Positions 1 to 12,510 of a stretch of 64,000 bases of DNA are shown here, in pieces (position 1 is the stretch's first letter; every line of letters begins with the position of its first letter). The DNA lies in NCBI GenBank assembly GCA_017305715.1, contig JAFKKG010000025.1, forward strand, positions 90,392 to 154,391, given 5' to 3'. The notes under the pieces were generated by a model, which was not told the origin of the DNA, ran no database searches, and worked only from the letters and a program-made list of their open reading frames with translations. The translations under genes and the position numbers were made by a program. Origin of the DNA: Hyphomicrobiales bacterium. Its GTDB lineage: Bacteria > Pseudomonadota > Alphaproteobacteria > Rhizobiales > Xanthobacteraceae.

Positions 1-486
1 CGCGAGCGCGGGATCGACGCGTGGGGTATCGAGAACAACAAGGCGATCCATGCCAAGACGCCGAAGGCGCTGCAGAAGTTCAACAAGCTCGGCTCGATCG
101 TCGATATGCCGTTCAAGGACGAGGCGTTCGATTTCGTGTTCGAAACCAGCCTCTGCCATGTCCCGGAAAAGCAGGTCTTGCGTGCGGTGTCCGAACTGAA
201 CCGTGTGATGAGCACCGGTCTGATGTTCGGTTCGGTCACCTCGGACATGGCGCCGGCGCTGATCGACCGCTACGACCTGCTGCGCGGCGTCAAGAAGCTC
301 GGCACCTGGTGGGAATGGTCGGAGTTGTTCTTCAGCAACGGATTCGACCTCTCGATGCATCGCCGCGACGTCACCGATGCGCTGTGGGCGGCGACGCTTG
401 CCGCCAACAAGGGGCCGGGGCATTGGTACGCCGACTCCGACAGCTTGCGCTATTCGTTCTTCGACAAGGTGGAATCAGAGGACTGA
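1..486 (+). CDS. SAM-dependent methyltransferase, C-terminal part (5' end outside window)
   Basis: The reading frame is open from the first base and stops with TGA at 484-486, so the gene is cut by the window edge. About 161 residues are visible. The segment DMPFKDEAFDFVFETSLCHV followed by a leucine-rich helix (LRAVSELNRV) matches the motif II/III region of class I Methyltransf_11-type enzymes (an LPF-x-D-x-SFD-x-V-type motif). The SAM-binding glycine loop would lie upstream and cannot be checked. The substrate is unknown. The family call is an inference from this one motif region; the reading frame itself is secure. Confidence 0.6.
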   Translation, partial: RERGIDAWGIENNKAIHAKTPKALQKFNKLGSIVDMPFKDEAFDFVFETSLCHVPEKQVLRAVSELNRVMSTGLMFGSVTSDMAPALIDRYDLLRGVKKLGTWWEWSELFFSNGFDLSMHRRDVTDALWAATLAANKGPGHWYADSDSLRYSFFDKVESED

Positions 487-614
487 CCGGCCGCCGCCGG
501 AGCTTCAATTGTTTTGCCGAATTCATTCTGATCGCATAGGATTGCCGCGGTAGCATCCCCCGCTATCGCATTTCGATGTGCGGTCATGCCGGCCGTGCAG
601 TATCAGTTGGTCTC

Positions 615-2666
615 ATGGCGCCAAAGCCTCCTTCTTCCGACGAGCAGAATCCCGCACCGGCGGACGATCCTGAGCTCGCGAAAAAACTCGCGCTGGAGGC
701 GCTCGCTGCCGGCGGCAAGGAGGCCGCGGCAGCCCCGGAAGACAAGGACAAAAAAGACAAAGGCAAGGAAGCCGACGAGCTGGATGATGACGATGATGAC
801 GATGATGACGACGAGGATCTCGTCGTCTTCACCGCCAAGGAAGCCGCCGGCGCGATGGCGACGGTTTACCGCTTCGTCAGGCCGTATCTTGGCACTCGGC
901 GATACAGCAAACTGATTGCGTTCGTCGCGTTCGGCGTCCTGGTCGAGACGGCGTTCAACGTCATCATGCCGCTGAGCCTGAAGTTCCTGATCGACGATGC
1001 GCTCGGCGAAGAGGATTTCCAGGCCCTGTACACCATCCTCGGCGTGCTCGCGGTCGCCGGCATCCTCACCTCGATCGTAGCGGTCTGGTATGAGCGTTGG
1101 GATGCCCGGCTGGCGGCCGGCATCATCGCCGATGTCCGGGCCAACCTGTTCCAGCATGTCCAGAGCCTGCCGGCGTCGTATTTTGCCCGCACCAAGCGCG
1201 GTGAAATTCTCTCGCGCTTCTCGATCGACCTTTCCGCCTTCGAAGGCTCGGTGAAGACCTTCGCCAACAGCGCGGCGTTGCCGTTCCTGGAACTGGTTGC
1301 CGGCATTGTGCTGATGATGTTCCTGAACTGGCAGCTTGCGGCGGTGGCGCTGCTGGTGTTTCCGATCACGCTGATCGGGCCGCGGATCCTGACCCCGAAG
1401 GCGGTGGAGGCGAATTACCAGCAGAAGCTGAACGAGTCTGCCGTGCTCGCGGTGGTACAGGAAAACGTCGCGGCCCAGGCGGTGGTCAAGGCCTTCAGCC
1501 TGCAACGCCGCACGTTCGGCTGGTTCGCCCTGCGCAATGACGATGTGCGCCGCAAGACGGCCTCGGCGGTGTTTCTGTCGACCATGGTGGAGCGCACCGT
1601 CACGATCTCGGTGCTGTTGCTGCACCTCGTGGTGCTCGCGATCGGCGCCTATCTCGCCACCAAGGGCCAGATCACCATCGGAACCTTCGTGACGTTCGAA
1701 AGCGCGTTCTGGGAGGTTTCCTACAACATCGCCCATCTGATGCACTTCATTCCGGTGTCGATCCAGGCCGCCGCGGCGGTGCGTCACATCGAGGAATTGC
1801 TGGACGAGCCGACCCGCGGGGCCGACCGCGCCGGCGCACCCGAACTGCCGCGTATCACCAACGACATCACCTTCGATCGCGTGACCTTCCAGTATGAAGG
1901 CAGCGAAACGCCGGTGCTCGACAATCTCAGCCTCAAGCTCAATGCGGGCAAGAGCATCGCGATCGTCGGTCCCTCTGGCTCCGGCAAGAGTACGCTGCTC
2001 AATTTGATTTTGCGTCTCTACCAGCCCGATGAGGGCAGGTTGACCATCGACGGTGTCGACGTCCGCCGCGTCACGCTGGAATCGCTGCGCCGAAGCATGG
2101 CGGTGGTGTTCCAGGAGAACATGCTGTTCAACATGTCGATCCGCGAAAACATCCGGCTCGGCAAGGAAGGCGCCAGCGACGAGGAGGTGGAGGAGGCGGC
2201 CAGGAAGGCCGAGATCCACCAATACATCATGAGCCTGCCGCAGCAATACGATACGTCGGTCGGTGAGCGCGGCGACACGCTGTCGGGCGGCCAGCGCCAG
2301 CGCATCGCGATCGCACGCGCGGTGATCCGCAACCCGTCCGTCCTGCTGCTCGACGAGGCGACCTCCGCGCTCGACCAGACCACGGAAGCTGCGATCAATC
2401 GCACGCTGCTGAAAGTGGCGGAAGGGCGCACCATGATCTGGTCGACGCACCGGCTGACATCGGTGGTCGAAATGGACGAGATCATCGTGATTTCAAACGG
2501 CAAGGCGATCGAACGCGGGTCACATACCGAACTGCTTGCGAAAAATGGCGTCTACCGCAAGCTCTGGGACGACCAGGGCCACAGGCCGCACAACGCGGCC
2601 GGTCAGGCCGACGACGACAATGAAGACGATGATGACGACGACGATGAGGATGACGACGAGGAGTGA
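615..2666 (+). CDS. ABC transporter, fused permease/ATPase (MsbA-like half-transporter)
   Basis: A half-size exporter of about 683 residues. It has an N-terminal cytoplasmic region with a run of about ten Asp (residues 57-66), a six-helix type 1 exporter membrane domain (roughly 95-370) and a nucleotide-binding domain. Visible motifs are Walker A GPSGSGKST (about 452), signature LSGGQRQR (about 556), Walker B LLLDEATSALD (about 576-585) and an H-loop STHR. The last 20 residues are again almost all Asp/Glu. It should work as a homodimer in the inner membrane, exporting a lipid, peptide or drug; the substrate cannot be read. An in-frame ATG at 576 adds 13 residues. Neither start has a clear Shine-Dalgarno, and 615 is preferred because MAPK looks like a natural N-terminus. 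Confidence 0.85.
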   Translation: MAPKPPSSDEQNPAPADDPELAKKLALEALAAGGKEAAAAPEDKDKKDKGKEADELDDDDDDDDDDEDLVVFTAKEAAGAMATVYRFVRPYLGTRRYSKLIAFVAFGVLVETAFNVIMPLSLKFLIDDALGEEDFQALYTILGVLAVAGILTSIVAVWYERWDARLAAGIIADVRANLFQHVQSLPASYFARTKRGEILSRFSIDLSAFEGSVKTFANSAALPFLELVAGIVLMMFLNWQLAAVALLVFPITLIGPRILTPKAVEANYQQKLNESAVLAVVQENVAAQAVVKAFSLQRRTFGWFALRNDDVRRKTASAVFLSTMVERTVTISVLLLHLVVLAIGAYLATKGQITIGTFVTFESAFWEVSYNIAHLMHFIPVSIQAAAAVRHIEELLDEPTRGADRAGAPELPRITNDITFDRVTFQYEGSETPVLDNLSLKLNAGKSIAIVGPSGSGKSTLLNLILRLYQPDEGRLTIDGVDVRRVTLESLRRSMAVVFQENMLFNMSIRENIRLGKEGASDEEVEEAARKAEIHQYIMSLPQQYDTSVGERGDTLSGGQRQRIAIARAVIRNPSVLLLDEATSALDQTTEAAINRTLLKVAEGRTMIWSTHRLTSVVEMDEIIVISNGKAIERGSHTELLAKNGVYRKLWDDQGHRPHNAAGQADDDNEDDDDDDDEDDDEE

Positions 2667-2704
2667 GCGGGCAGGGCGGCTGACGTAAAGCCACCTCGAC
2701 CGGG

Positions 2705-3910
2705 TCAGGCGAGCCGGCGGTGCCGCGGATGCCCGACGTTGCTGCGATTGTCGGCCGCCGATCCTCTCGAAGCGCGCTTGCGAACGGCCAGCAATGTTCC
2801 CTGCGCCAGCCTGACCAGGAAGCGGGCCCAGCGCTGGGCGCGCCAGGACAATCCACTATCGATCGACAGCGAGCGGAGGTGATAGGCCTTGGCCAGACAT
2901 CGCGCCTCGCAGGCCTGCTTTTCGGAGTCCTCATAGAACTGCGAGATCTTGCCGGACGCCATGCCGTCAGTGGCAAGCCATTGCGGGATGTAGACATTGC
3001 ACAGGCGTCCCACATCGGTGAACACCTTGGTGGTACCGGTGCCGGCGGCCGGGCAGGAGGTGGAGAACGCGTCACCCACCAGCACGATGCCGGGTTGCAG
3101 GTGCCCCTCGGTGACGCACAGGTCGGCCGGCCTGATCTTGATCGGACCGACGACCTTGAAGGCGCCCATCATGCGTTGCAAACCCGGCATCAGGGCGCGC
3201 ATGGTCGCTTCGGGCGCCTTGCGGAATTCGGGCAGCCAAGGGTCGGTCATATCCCGGTACACCATCAGGTTGACGCGCATCGCGCCACCGATTGGAAACA
3301 CCGAGAGATAGGCCATACGGGCGCGCGTCCGCCCCGGCCAGTAGGTCAACGCCGGAAAATCAAACTGGGCGCGGCCTTGCGGCTCGACATTGAAGCCGAG
3401 CGTGATCGAATGACATTCGCTGATGACGCGGCGCTTGATGCCCATCATATGGCGCAGGCCGATGTTCAGGCCGTTGGCGAGAACCACCAGCCGTGCCGAG
3501 ATCTCCTCGTCATTGGACAGGACGATCTTCTGCCGCTCCGCGCTGTTCGTGATCGCGGAGGCCTTGGCTAAAATGGTTTCGACGCCGGCCGGGACCTGCG
3601 CCCGCATGGTGTTGACCAGCATGTCGTACATGATGCCGTGCTGGTCGCTGGGCTTGCGGGCGACGACATGCCCGAAGCGCGCTTCCCAGACTTCGCTGTC
3701 AAGCGTCGTCGCGTGCAAGGTCTGCTCGGCAAGGCCGGTCTTGCGCAAGAGGTCGAGCTGTTCGCCGCCGATCTTCTCGCAGCGGAGTTCGGGCGGGTAG
3801 ACGGTGTGGGGATCGATCAGCAGCGCCGGAATGCCGGCGCGGCCCAGCATTGCCGCTGCGGTCGACCCGGCAAGTCCGCCGCCGACGATGGCAACATCCG
3901 TATACCGCAT
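2705..3910 (-). CDS. FAD-dependent oxidoreductase (copy 1 of a paralogous pair)
   Basis: A 401-residue flavoprotein. The N-terminus carries the dinucleotide-binding motif GGGLAGSTAA (residues 10-19) ending in an acidic ribose-binding position (LLIDP). A second FAD motif, GDAFSTSCPAAGTG, lies near residue 287. These place it in the PHBH/geranylgeranyl-reductase/halogenase superfamily. The halogenase WxWxIP motif is not present. It is roughly half identical by eye, over its full length, to the protein at 5237-6442 and has the same length. It is divergent from the acyltransferase gene between the two copies. The substrate is unknown; lipid, aromatic or polyketide oxidation or reduction are all possible. 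Confidence 0.75.
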   Translation of the reverse strand: MRYTDVAIVGGGLAGSTAAAMLGRAGIPALLIDPHTVYPPELRCEKIGGEQLDLLRKTGLAEQTLHATTLDSEVWEARFGHVVARKPSDQHGIMYDMLVNTMRAQVPAGVETILAKASAITNSAERQKIVLSNDEEISARLVVLANGLNIGLRHMMGIKRRVISECHSITLGFNVEPQGRAQFDFPALTYWPGRTRARMAYLSVFPIGGAMRVNLMVYRDMTDPWLPEFRKAPEATMRALMPGLQRMMGAFKVVGPIKIRPADLCVTEGHLQPGIVLVGDAFSTSCPAAGTGTTKVFTDVGRLCNVYIPQWLATDGMASGKISQFYEDSEKQACEARCLAKAYHLRSLSIDSGLSWRAQRWARFLVRLAQGTLLAVRKRASRGSAADNRSNVGHPRHRRLA

Positions 3911-3966
3911 CCCGTTGGCCTTTCACCCAGCGAGCCTTTCTGCGCCGAAAAGACAAAGAAACCTTG

Positions 3967-3995
3967 AAAGTGATCCCGCTAAAAAGTGATCCCGC
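3967..3995. repeat. Tandem 13-nt direct repeat in divergent promoter region
   Basis: AAAGTGATCCCGC occurs at 3967-3979 and 3983-3995 with a 16-nt period. It lies between the divergent starts of the FAD oxidoreductase (3910) and the acyltransferase. The spacing would suit a repeated regulatory site for the pair. It could also be a replication-slippage duplication. Confidence 0.5.
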
Positions 3996-4084
3996 CAAAC
4001 GGCTGCTCCGGCTCCGACTTAATGGAAAAGCAATGTCGGGAGAACACGATCCGGCTTTCGAGGCGTTTGACCGAGGCATCGATC

Positions 4085-5221
4085 TTGACGGTCGCAGTAA
4101 CGATTGATTCACCAACCCCGGACATCGGCCCGCAATGGGACGATCTGGTTCGGCGTGCCTCATCGAACGCCTTCATGAATCCCGCCGCCTTGGCGGCCGC
4201 CTGCGAAATGAATTTCGCCAAAATCCGTATGCTGCTGGCCTGGGAGATCGTGGGCGTATCGCGCAAGCTCGTCGGCGTCTGGGCGCTGCAGTTGCGCAAA
4301 CTGGCGCCGTTCTGGCCGATGGTGCTGGAAGCGCTGCCTTACAACTATGCCTTCCTGTCCAGTCCGATCGTCGATCCCGATTTCGCCGACGCGGTGATGG
4401 CGGCGTTCTTGGCTGCGATCGAGCAAACCCCGTTGCTGCCGAATGTCGTGAGCCTGAAATCCTTCGACGCGGAATCTTGCGCTTATGCCGCGATGATGAA
4501 GCTGCTGATCGGACGTGGCGGGCAGCACCTCATACTGTCCGAGACCGCGCGGCCGTGCGTGACGCGAGAGTTCGGCGTGAAGCGGGCCGGGTCCACGCGC
4601 AAGAAACTGCGCCAGGACTGGAACAGGCTGTCGGCGCTTGGCGCCGTGGAGATTGTGAACGACCGGACGCCTGCGGCCGTCGAGCGGGCTTTCGAGACGT
4701 TTCTGGCGATGGAAAAAGCCAGCTGGAAGGGCGAGCAGGGGACCGCGTTGTTGTCGGATCCCCGGGACGCGGCCTTCGTCAGGCGCTTGCTGCATCATCT
4801 GGCTGTCCGCGGCGACGCTTCGGTCGCCGTGCTGCGGATCAATGGTGAAGCCATCGCCGCCCAGGTGCTGATGTATTGCGGTCCGAGCGCCTACACCTGG
4901 AAAACCGCCTACGATGCGAAGTTCGCCAAATACTCGCCCGGTACCCTGCTGATCGACCGGGTCACCGAACAGCTGTTCGCCGGACCGGATATCATGCAGA
5001 TCGACTCCTGCGCGGCGGAGGAGAGCTTCATGGCCCAATTGTGGGCCGGCCGGCGAACCATGGTCGACATGCTGATCGACATCGGACCCGGAAAATCGCT
5101 CGATTACCGAATGGAGGCCGGCCGGCAGCTTGGCTATCAGGGCCTGAGGGACCTGCGGGACCGGCTCCGTAACCGCCATGCGGCGCGCCCGAACGCAAGG
5201 CCGCACCACGACGCGGCCTGA
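4085..5221 (+). CDS. FemAB/CelD-like GNAT-fold acyltransferase
   Basis: About 378 residues. The C-terminal half has the Acetyltransf_6 (BioF2/CelD-like) pattern: a basic RKKLRQDWNRL segment, the strand AVLRINGEAIAAQVLM, YTWKTAYDAKFAKYSPGTLL and a final acidic strand (IDSCAAEES). Such proteins transfer acyl or aminoacyl groups to polysaccharide, lipid or peptidoglycan precursors. Start choice: GTG at 3986 lies inside a direct repeat, ATG at 4022 has no clear ribosome site, and TTG at 4085 follows GAGG by 8 nt and begins the protein-like part (LTVAVTID). The real start could be any of the three. The stop is 15 nt from that of the convergent second FAD gene. The sandwich between two FAD paralogues suggests a joint tailoring function, which is an inference. 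Confidence 0.7.
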   Translation: MTVAVTIDSPTPDIGPQWDDLVRRASSNAFMNPAALAAACEMNFAKIRMLLAWEIVGVSRKLVGVWALQLRKLAPFWPMVLEALPYNYAFLSSPIVDPDFADAVMAAFLAAIEQTPLLPNVVSLKSFDAESCAYAAMMKLLIGRGGQHLILSETARPCVTREFGVKRAGSTRKKLRQDWNRLSALGAVEIVNDRTPAAVERAFETFLAMEKASWKGEQGTALLSDPRDAAFVRRLLHHLAVRGDASVAVLRINGEAIAAQVLMYCGPSAYTWKTAYDAKFAKYSPGTLLIDRVTEQLFAGPDIMQIDSCAAEESFMAQLWAGRRTMVDMLIDIGPGKSLDYRMEAGRQLGYQGLRDLRDRLRNRHAARPNARPHHDAA

Positions 5222-5236
5222 TAGGGCCGCCGGTCG

Positions 5237-6442
5237 TCAGCTTGGTCCGGTCAGGGCAGATGACGACGACGCGGCATGAATGCGGGACTCTGGTTCCGCG
5301 CTGATCGCCTTGCGCAGCCGCCGCAAATGGCCTTCGCCGAACCACGCCAGGAGGCGCGCCAGACGTTGTGCACGCCAGTAGATTCCGTGGTCCAGCGTGA
5401 CCTTGCGGAAGCTCAACGCCTTGGCCATCGACCAGCTGTCGCAGGCCTGCTTGACCGGGTCCGCGTAGTACGTCGCGATCTTGGCTTCGGCCATGCCTGC
5501 GGTGGCCAGCCAGGCCGGAATATGGACGTTGCAGAGTTGGGTGACGTCCGTGAACACCTTGTCGGAGCCGGTGCCCGTGACCGGGCAGGTCGCGGCAAAG
5601 GCGTCGCCGACCAGGACGATGCCAGGCTGGCGATAGCCGGTGCTGACGTAGAGATCGGCCGGCCTGATCTTGACGTCGCTGGACACGGAATATTCGCCGG
5701 TGATCCGGCGCAGCCGCGGCAGCGCGGCATTCATGGTCTCGGCCGGCTTCCGCCGCATCTCGCGCAGCCAGGGATCGTCGGCCTCGCGATAGGCGAACAG
5801 ATTGGCCCGCATCTTGTTGCCGACCGGAAACAGCGTCAGATAAGGGACGCGGCCGCTCGGCCGTTCCGAGAAATAGGTCATTGCCGGAAACGCGAAATCA
5901 GGGCGGCCGACCGGCTCGATGTCGAATCCGATCGAGATCGAGTGGCAGGCGCTGAGGATCTGGCGTTCGATGCCGAGATTGCGGCGCAGTCCGATATTCA
6001 ACCCATTGGCCAGCACCACCAGCCGCGCCGAGATCGTTTCGCCGCTGGCCAGCGTGAGTTTCTGGCGGTCGTCGCTGGTCGAGACATCCGTGACCTTGCC
6101 GTAGACCAATTCGGCGGGTTTGGGGATTTCGGCGCGAATCGCCATGATCAACGCGTCATACATGATGCCGAACTGGTGGCTCGGCCGCTTGTCGAGCAGG
6201 TAGCCCGCGCGCGCGATCCAGTTTTCGCCGCCATAGGTGGCCGAACGCAGCAGCGATTCGGCGAATCCGGTCCTTTGCAAAAGGTCGACCTGGGTGCCGC
6301 TGAGCTTTTCGACGCGAAAATCGAACGGATAATTTTCATGCGGATCGATCAGGAGCGTCGGAATCCCGGCGCGTCCGAGCATCGCGGCTGCGGTCGAGCC
6401 GGCGAGGCCGCCGCCGATAATTGCAATGTCGGTGTACCGCAT
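5237..6442 (-). CDS. FAD-dependent oxidoreductase (copy 2 of a paralogous pair)
   Basis: A 401-residue flavoprotein. It has the N-terminal GGGLAGSTAAAMLGRAGIP nucleotide-binding fold and the second FAD motif GDAFAATCPVTGTG near residue 287. Length and motif spacing match the protein at 2705-3910, and identity is strong in blocks such as the RLVVLANGLNIGLR segment, KIRPADL and QPGIVLVGDAF. It therefore comes from a duplication, or from co-inheritance of paralogues, around the acyltransferase gene. As in copy 1, no WxWxIP halogenase motif is seen. The upstream region is the long gap before rpsL. The substrate is unknown. Confidence 0.75.
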   Translation of the reverse strand: MRYTDIAIIGGGLAGSTAAAMLGRAGIPTLLIDPHENYPFDFRVEKLSGTQVDLLQRTGFAESLLRSATYGGENWIARAGYLLDKRPSHQFGIMYDALIMAIRAEIPKPAELVYGKVTDVSTSDDRQKLTLASGETISARLVVLANGLNIGLRRNLGIERQILSACHSISIGFDIEPVGRPDFAFPAMTYFSERPSGRVPYLTLFPVGNKMRANLFAYREADDPWLREMRRKPAETMNAALPRLRRITGEYSVSSDVKIRPADLYVSTGYRQPGIVLVGDAFAATCPVTGTGSDKVFTDVTQLCNVHIPAWLATAGMAEAKIATYYADPVKQACDSWSMAKALSFRKVTLDHGIYWRAQRLARLLAWFGEGHLRRLRKAISAEPESRIHAASSSSALTGPS

Positions 6443-7139
6443 GGGAAATCCCGGCCTCGAAACGCTAGTTTTGCGCCGGGAAAGGCAAACAAAGGCTTAG
6501 TTGGCGGCCGGCTTCGGGGCGGATTCTCCGGGAATCGTGCTTCTGGGTATATTTATCCGGGTAAAATAAGCGAGAATCGTTTATACGCCCGATTCCGCAA
6601 ACGCGAAGGGGGCTGCCGATTTTCGCGCGCAATGATTCATGCGAAGTCCTGATTCCGCTATCGCCATAGGCTTTTCCTGCACTGTCGTTTCGCTTGACTT
6701 ACCTACCCACGGCTTATAGAAGACCCCCACTTCACGACAGGCGGTGAGCGTCGCCAGCGTCGGAACGGAACACCCTTCAAATCCTCACGGACTTAAATCC
6801 TGACAGGCTGACGGGCACCAACCTCGACGAATGCCGCTCAAACGCTGTCGATCATATAGCTAGGCAATGCCAGTGCGATGTTGGTTCTCTTGAGCATGGT
6901 CTCTTGAGAGTGAACTCGGATGCATGACCTCGGTAGCAGGCCGGACAGCGAACGCTGATCGGCCTTCAGTCGCGGTCCTCTGTGGCGTCGAAGCGCTTTC
7001 CGCTCAGCAATGAGTGGTTGGCGCGATTTCGTTTTGCGTGGGTGTTTTTCGCGCAACGCGGCCGAACGGGACGGCTAGTTCCGAGAAGAATTTGCGAAGC
7101 CATTATCGGGTTCGCGCGAACTAAAGGGTGAAGGCTGAC
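6443..7139. other. Gene-free region: divergent promoters and long rpsL leader
   Basis: About 700 bases with no convincing gene on either strand. The left part must hold the promoter of the minus-strand FAD gene. An AT-rich patch (GGTATATTTATCC, about 6546-6558) lies there. The right part carries a candidate promoter (6694-6720) followed by a leader of about 400 nt before rpsL. The leader contains a direct repeat of TCTCTTGAG (about 6888-6907). The leader is long enough for regulatory RNA structure, but I cannot define a conserved fold by eye. Confidence 0.5.
6694..6720 (+). promoter_or_regulatory. Candidate promoter of the rpsL-rpsG-fusA-tuf operon
   Basis: TTGACT (6694-6699) is separated by 15 nt from TATAGA (6715-6720). 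The elements resemble sigma-70-type boxes of alphaproteobacteria, although the spacer is shorter than the usual 17. It lies about 420 nt upstream of rpsL in an otherwise gene-free region. Confidence 0.4.
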
Positions 7140-7511
7140 ATGCCGACGATCAACCAGCTGATCGCAAAACCGCGTACGGTGCAGAAGTCGCGCAAGAAGG
7201 TGCCGGCGCTGCAACAGTCGCCGCAGAAGCGCGGCGTTTGCACGCGCGTCTACACCACGACCCCGAAGAAGCCGAACTCGGCGCTTCGTAAGGTCGCAAA
7301 GGTGCGTCTGACCAATGGCTTCGAGGTGATCGGCTATATTCCGGGTGAAGGCCATAACCTTCAGGAGCACTCGGTGGTCATGATCCGCGGCGGCCGCGTC
7401 AAGGACTTGCCCGGCGTGCGCTACCACATTCTCCGCGGCGTCCTCGATACCCAGGGCGTCAAGAACCGTAAGCAGCGTCGTTCGAAGTACGGCGCGAAGC
7501 GTCCGAAGTAA
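7140..7511 (+). CDS. rpsL: 30S ribosomal protein S12
   Basis: 123 residues, the normal S12 length, from ATG at 7140 ([10 protein letters not shown]), with AAGG 5 nt upstream; the GTG at 7128 is not needed. S12 lies in the 30S decoding centre. The streptomycin-critical lysines are wild type: K43 in [10 protein letters not shown] and K88 in [12 protein letters not shown], so no classical resistance substitution is present. It is the first gene of the str operon and is followed 15 nt later by rpsG. The preceding gap of about 700 bases suggests transcription starts in that leader. Confidence 0.98.
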   Translation: MPTINQLIAKPRTVQKSRKKVPALQQSPQKRGVCTRVYTTTPKKPNSALRKVAKVRLTNGFEVIGYIPGEGHNLQEHSVVMIRGGRVKDLPGVRYHILRGVLDTQGVKNRKQRRSKYGAKRPK

Positions 7512-7997
<486 letters not shown>

Positions 7998-8028
7998 CGG
8001 CGAAACAACGGATTTTAAGGAACACCTC

Positions 8029-10101
<2,073 letters not shown>

Positions 10102-10140
10102 TTGTCGTTGGCGACAGTCAACGATTAAACGGAGAGTCAA

Positions 10141-11331
<1,191 letters not shown>

Positions 11332-11354
11332 GAAGCGAACAGGAATTGGCGGGT

Positions 11355-11374
11355 AGCGGATGAAATCATCCGCT
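11355..11374 (+). promoter_or_regulatory. Perfect hairpin between tuf and rpsJ
   Basis: AGCGGATGA and TCATCCGCT form a 9-bp perfect stem around AA, or 8 bp with a four-base loop. No T-run follows, so it is not a classical terminator. It may mark RNA processing, attenuation or transcript-end protection between the str and S10 parts of the cluster. Confidence 0.55.
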
Positions 11375-11423
11375 GCTCGTCAGCCACCATTCGCAAATAA
11401 GACGACAAAGAAAGACAGCGGCA

Positions 11424-11732
11424 ATGAACGGCCAAAATATTCGCATCCGTCTCAAGGCGTTCGACCATCGAATTCTCGATACGTCGACCCGCGAGATCGT
11501 GAACACGGCGAAACGTACCGGTGCTCAGGTTCGCGGACCCATTCCGCTGCCGACCCGCATCGAGAAGTTCACCGTCAACCGTTCGCCGCACGTCGACAAG
11601 AAGAGCCGTGAACAATTCGAGATGCGCACCCACAAGCGCCTGCTCGACATTGTCGACCCGACCCCGCAGACCGTCGATGCCTTGATGAAGCTCGACCTGG
11701 CCGCCGGTGTCGACGTCGAGATCAAGCTCTAG
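11424..11732 (+). CDS. rpsJ: 30S ribosomal protein S10
   Basis: 102 residues, normal length, starting [17 protein letters not shown]10 is part of the 30S head and also acts as NusE in antitermination complexes. The conserved [20 protein letters not shown] loop is clear. It is the first gene of the S10 operon here, 92 nt after tuf and 54 nt before rplC. The gap ahead carries a perfect hairpin but no obvious strong promoter, so read-through from the str operon is likely. Confidence 0.98.
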
Positions 11733-11786
11733 AATTTTTTTGGATCGTCCGAACGTTATCGGACAGAAAGAACAGGAAGCACGCCG

Positions 11787-12509
11787 ATGCGCTCCGGAGT
11801 GATCGCACAAAAGGTCGGGATGACACGGGTCTTTACGGAGACCGGTGAACATATCCCTGTGACCGTGCTGAAGCTGGGCAATTGCCAGGTGCTGGGCCAC
11901 CGCACGACCGAGAAGAACGGTTACGTTGCGCTGCAGCTCGGTTCCGGGACCCGCAAGACCGTCTATCTGCCCAAGGCAGAGCGCGGCCAGTTTGCGGTGT
12001 CCAAGGTCGAGCCCAAGCGGAAGGTGACCGAGTTTCGCGTGTCGGAAGACGCGCTGATCCCGGTTGGCGCCGAAATTCAGGCGGACCATTTCGTGGTCGG
12101 CCAGTTCGTCGACGTCACCGGCACCTCGGTCGGTAAGGGTTTTGCCGGCGGCATGAAGCGCTGGAATTTCGGCGGTCTGCGCGCCACCCACGGTGTGTCG
12201 GTGTCGCATCGTTCGATCGGTTCGACCGGCGGACGTCAGGATCCCGGCAAGACCTTCAAGAACAAGAAGATGCCCGGTCACATGGGCGTCGACCGCATCA
12301 CCACGCTCAATCTGCGCGTCGTGCAGACCGACGTCGAGCGTGGCCTGATCCTCGTCGAGGGCGCCGTTCCCGGCTCCAAGGGCGGATGGATCTCGGTGCG
12401 CGACGCCGTCAAGAAGCCGCTGCCGAAGGAAGCTCCGAAGCCCGGCAAGTTCAAGGTCGTGGGCGGAGCCGAGCAGGCTCAAGCGCCGGCCGAGCAGGAG
12501 GGCGCGTGA
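11787..12509 (+). CDS. rplC: 50S ribosomal protein L3
   Basis: 240 residues beginning [17 protein letters not shown]3 binds near the 3' end of 23S rRNA and its long loop reaches the peptidyl-transferase centre. The loop sequence [15 protein letters not shown] contains the Gln that the PrmB methylase modifies in other bacteria. A low-complexity Ala/Pro/Gln/Glu tail (about residues 227-240) extends beyond the compact core, as is usual in alphaproteobacteria. It is separated by a single base from rplD. Confidence 0.98.
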   Translation: MRSGVIAQKVGMTRVFTETGEHIPVTVLKLGNCQVLGHRTTEKNGYVALQLGSGTRKTVYLPKAERGQFAVSKVEPKRKVTEFRVSEDALIPVGAEIQADHFVVGQFVDVTGTSVGKGFAGGMKRWNFGGLRATHGVSVSHRSIGSTGGRQDPGKTFKNKKMPGHMGVDRITTLNLRVVQTDVERGLILVEGAVPGSKGGWISVRDAVKKPLPKEAPKPGKFKVVGGAEQAQAPAEQEGA

Positions 12510-12510
12510 G

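Noticed and set aside
603-2450. A minus-strand open frame of 615 codons over the ABC transporter
   Set aside because: Antisense to a protein with all ABC motifs; its own translation shows no domain and its end is the complement of the Asp run.
3967-3995. CRISPR-like repeat
   Set aside because: Only two 13-nt units with a 3-nt gap; no spacer-length intervals and no cas genes in the window.
2705-6442. Flavin-dependent halogenases
   Set aside because: The FAD fold is compatible, but neither copy has the WxWxIP motif or the conserved active-site Lys context; a general FAD oxidoreductase call is safer.
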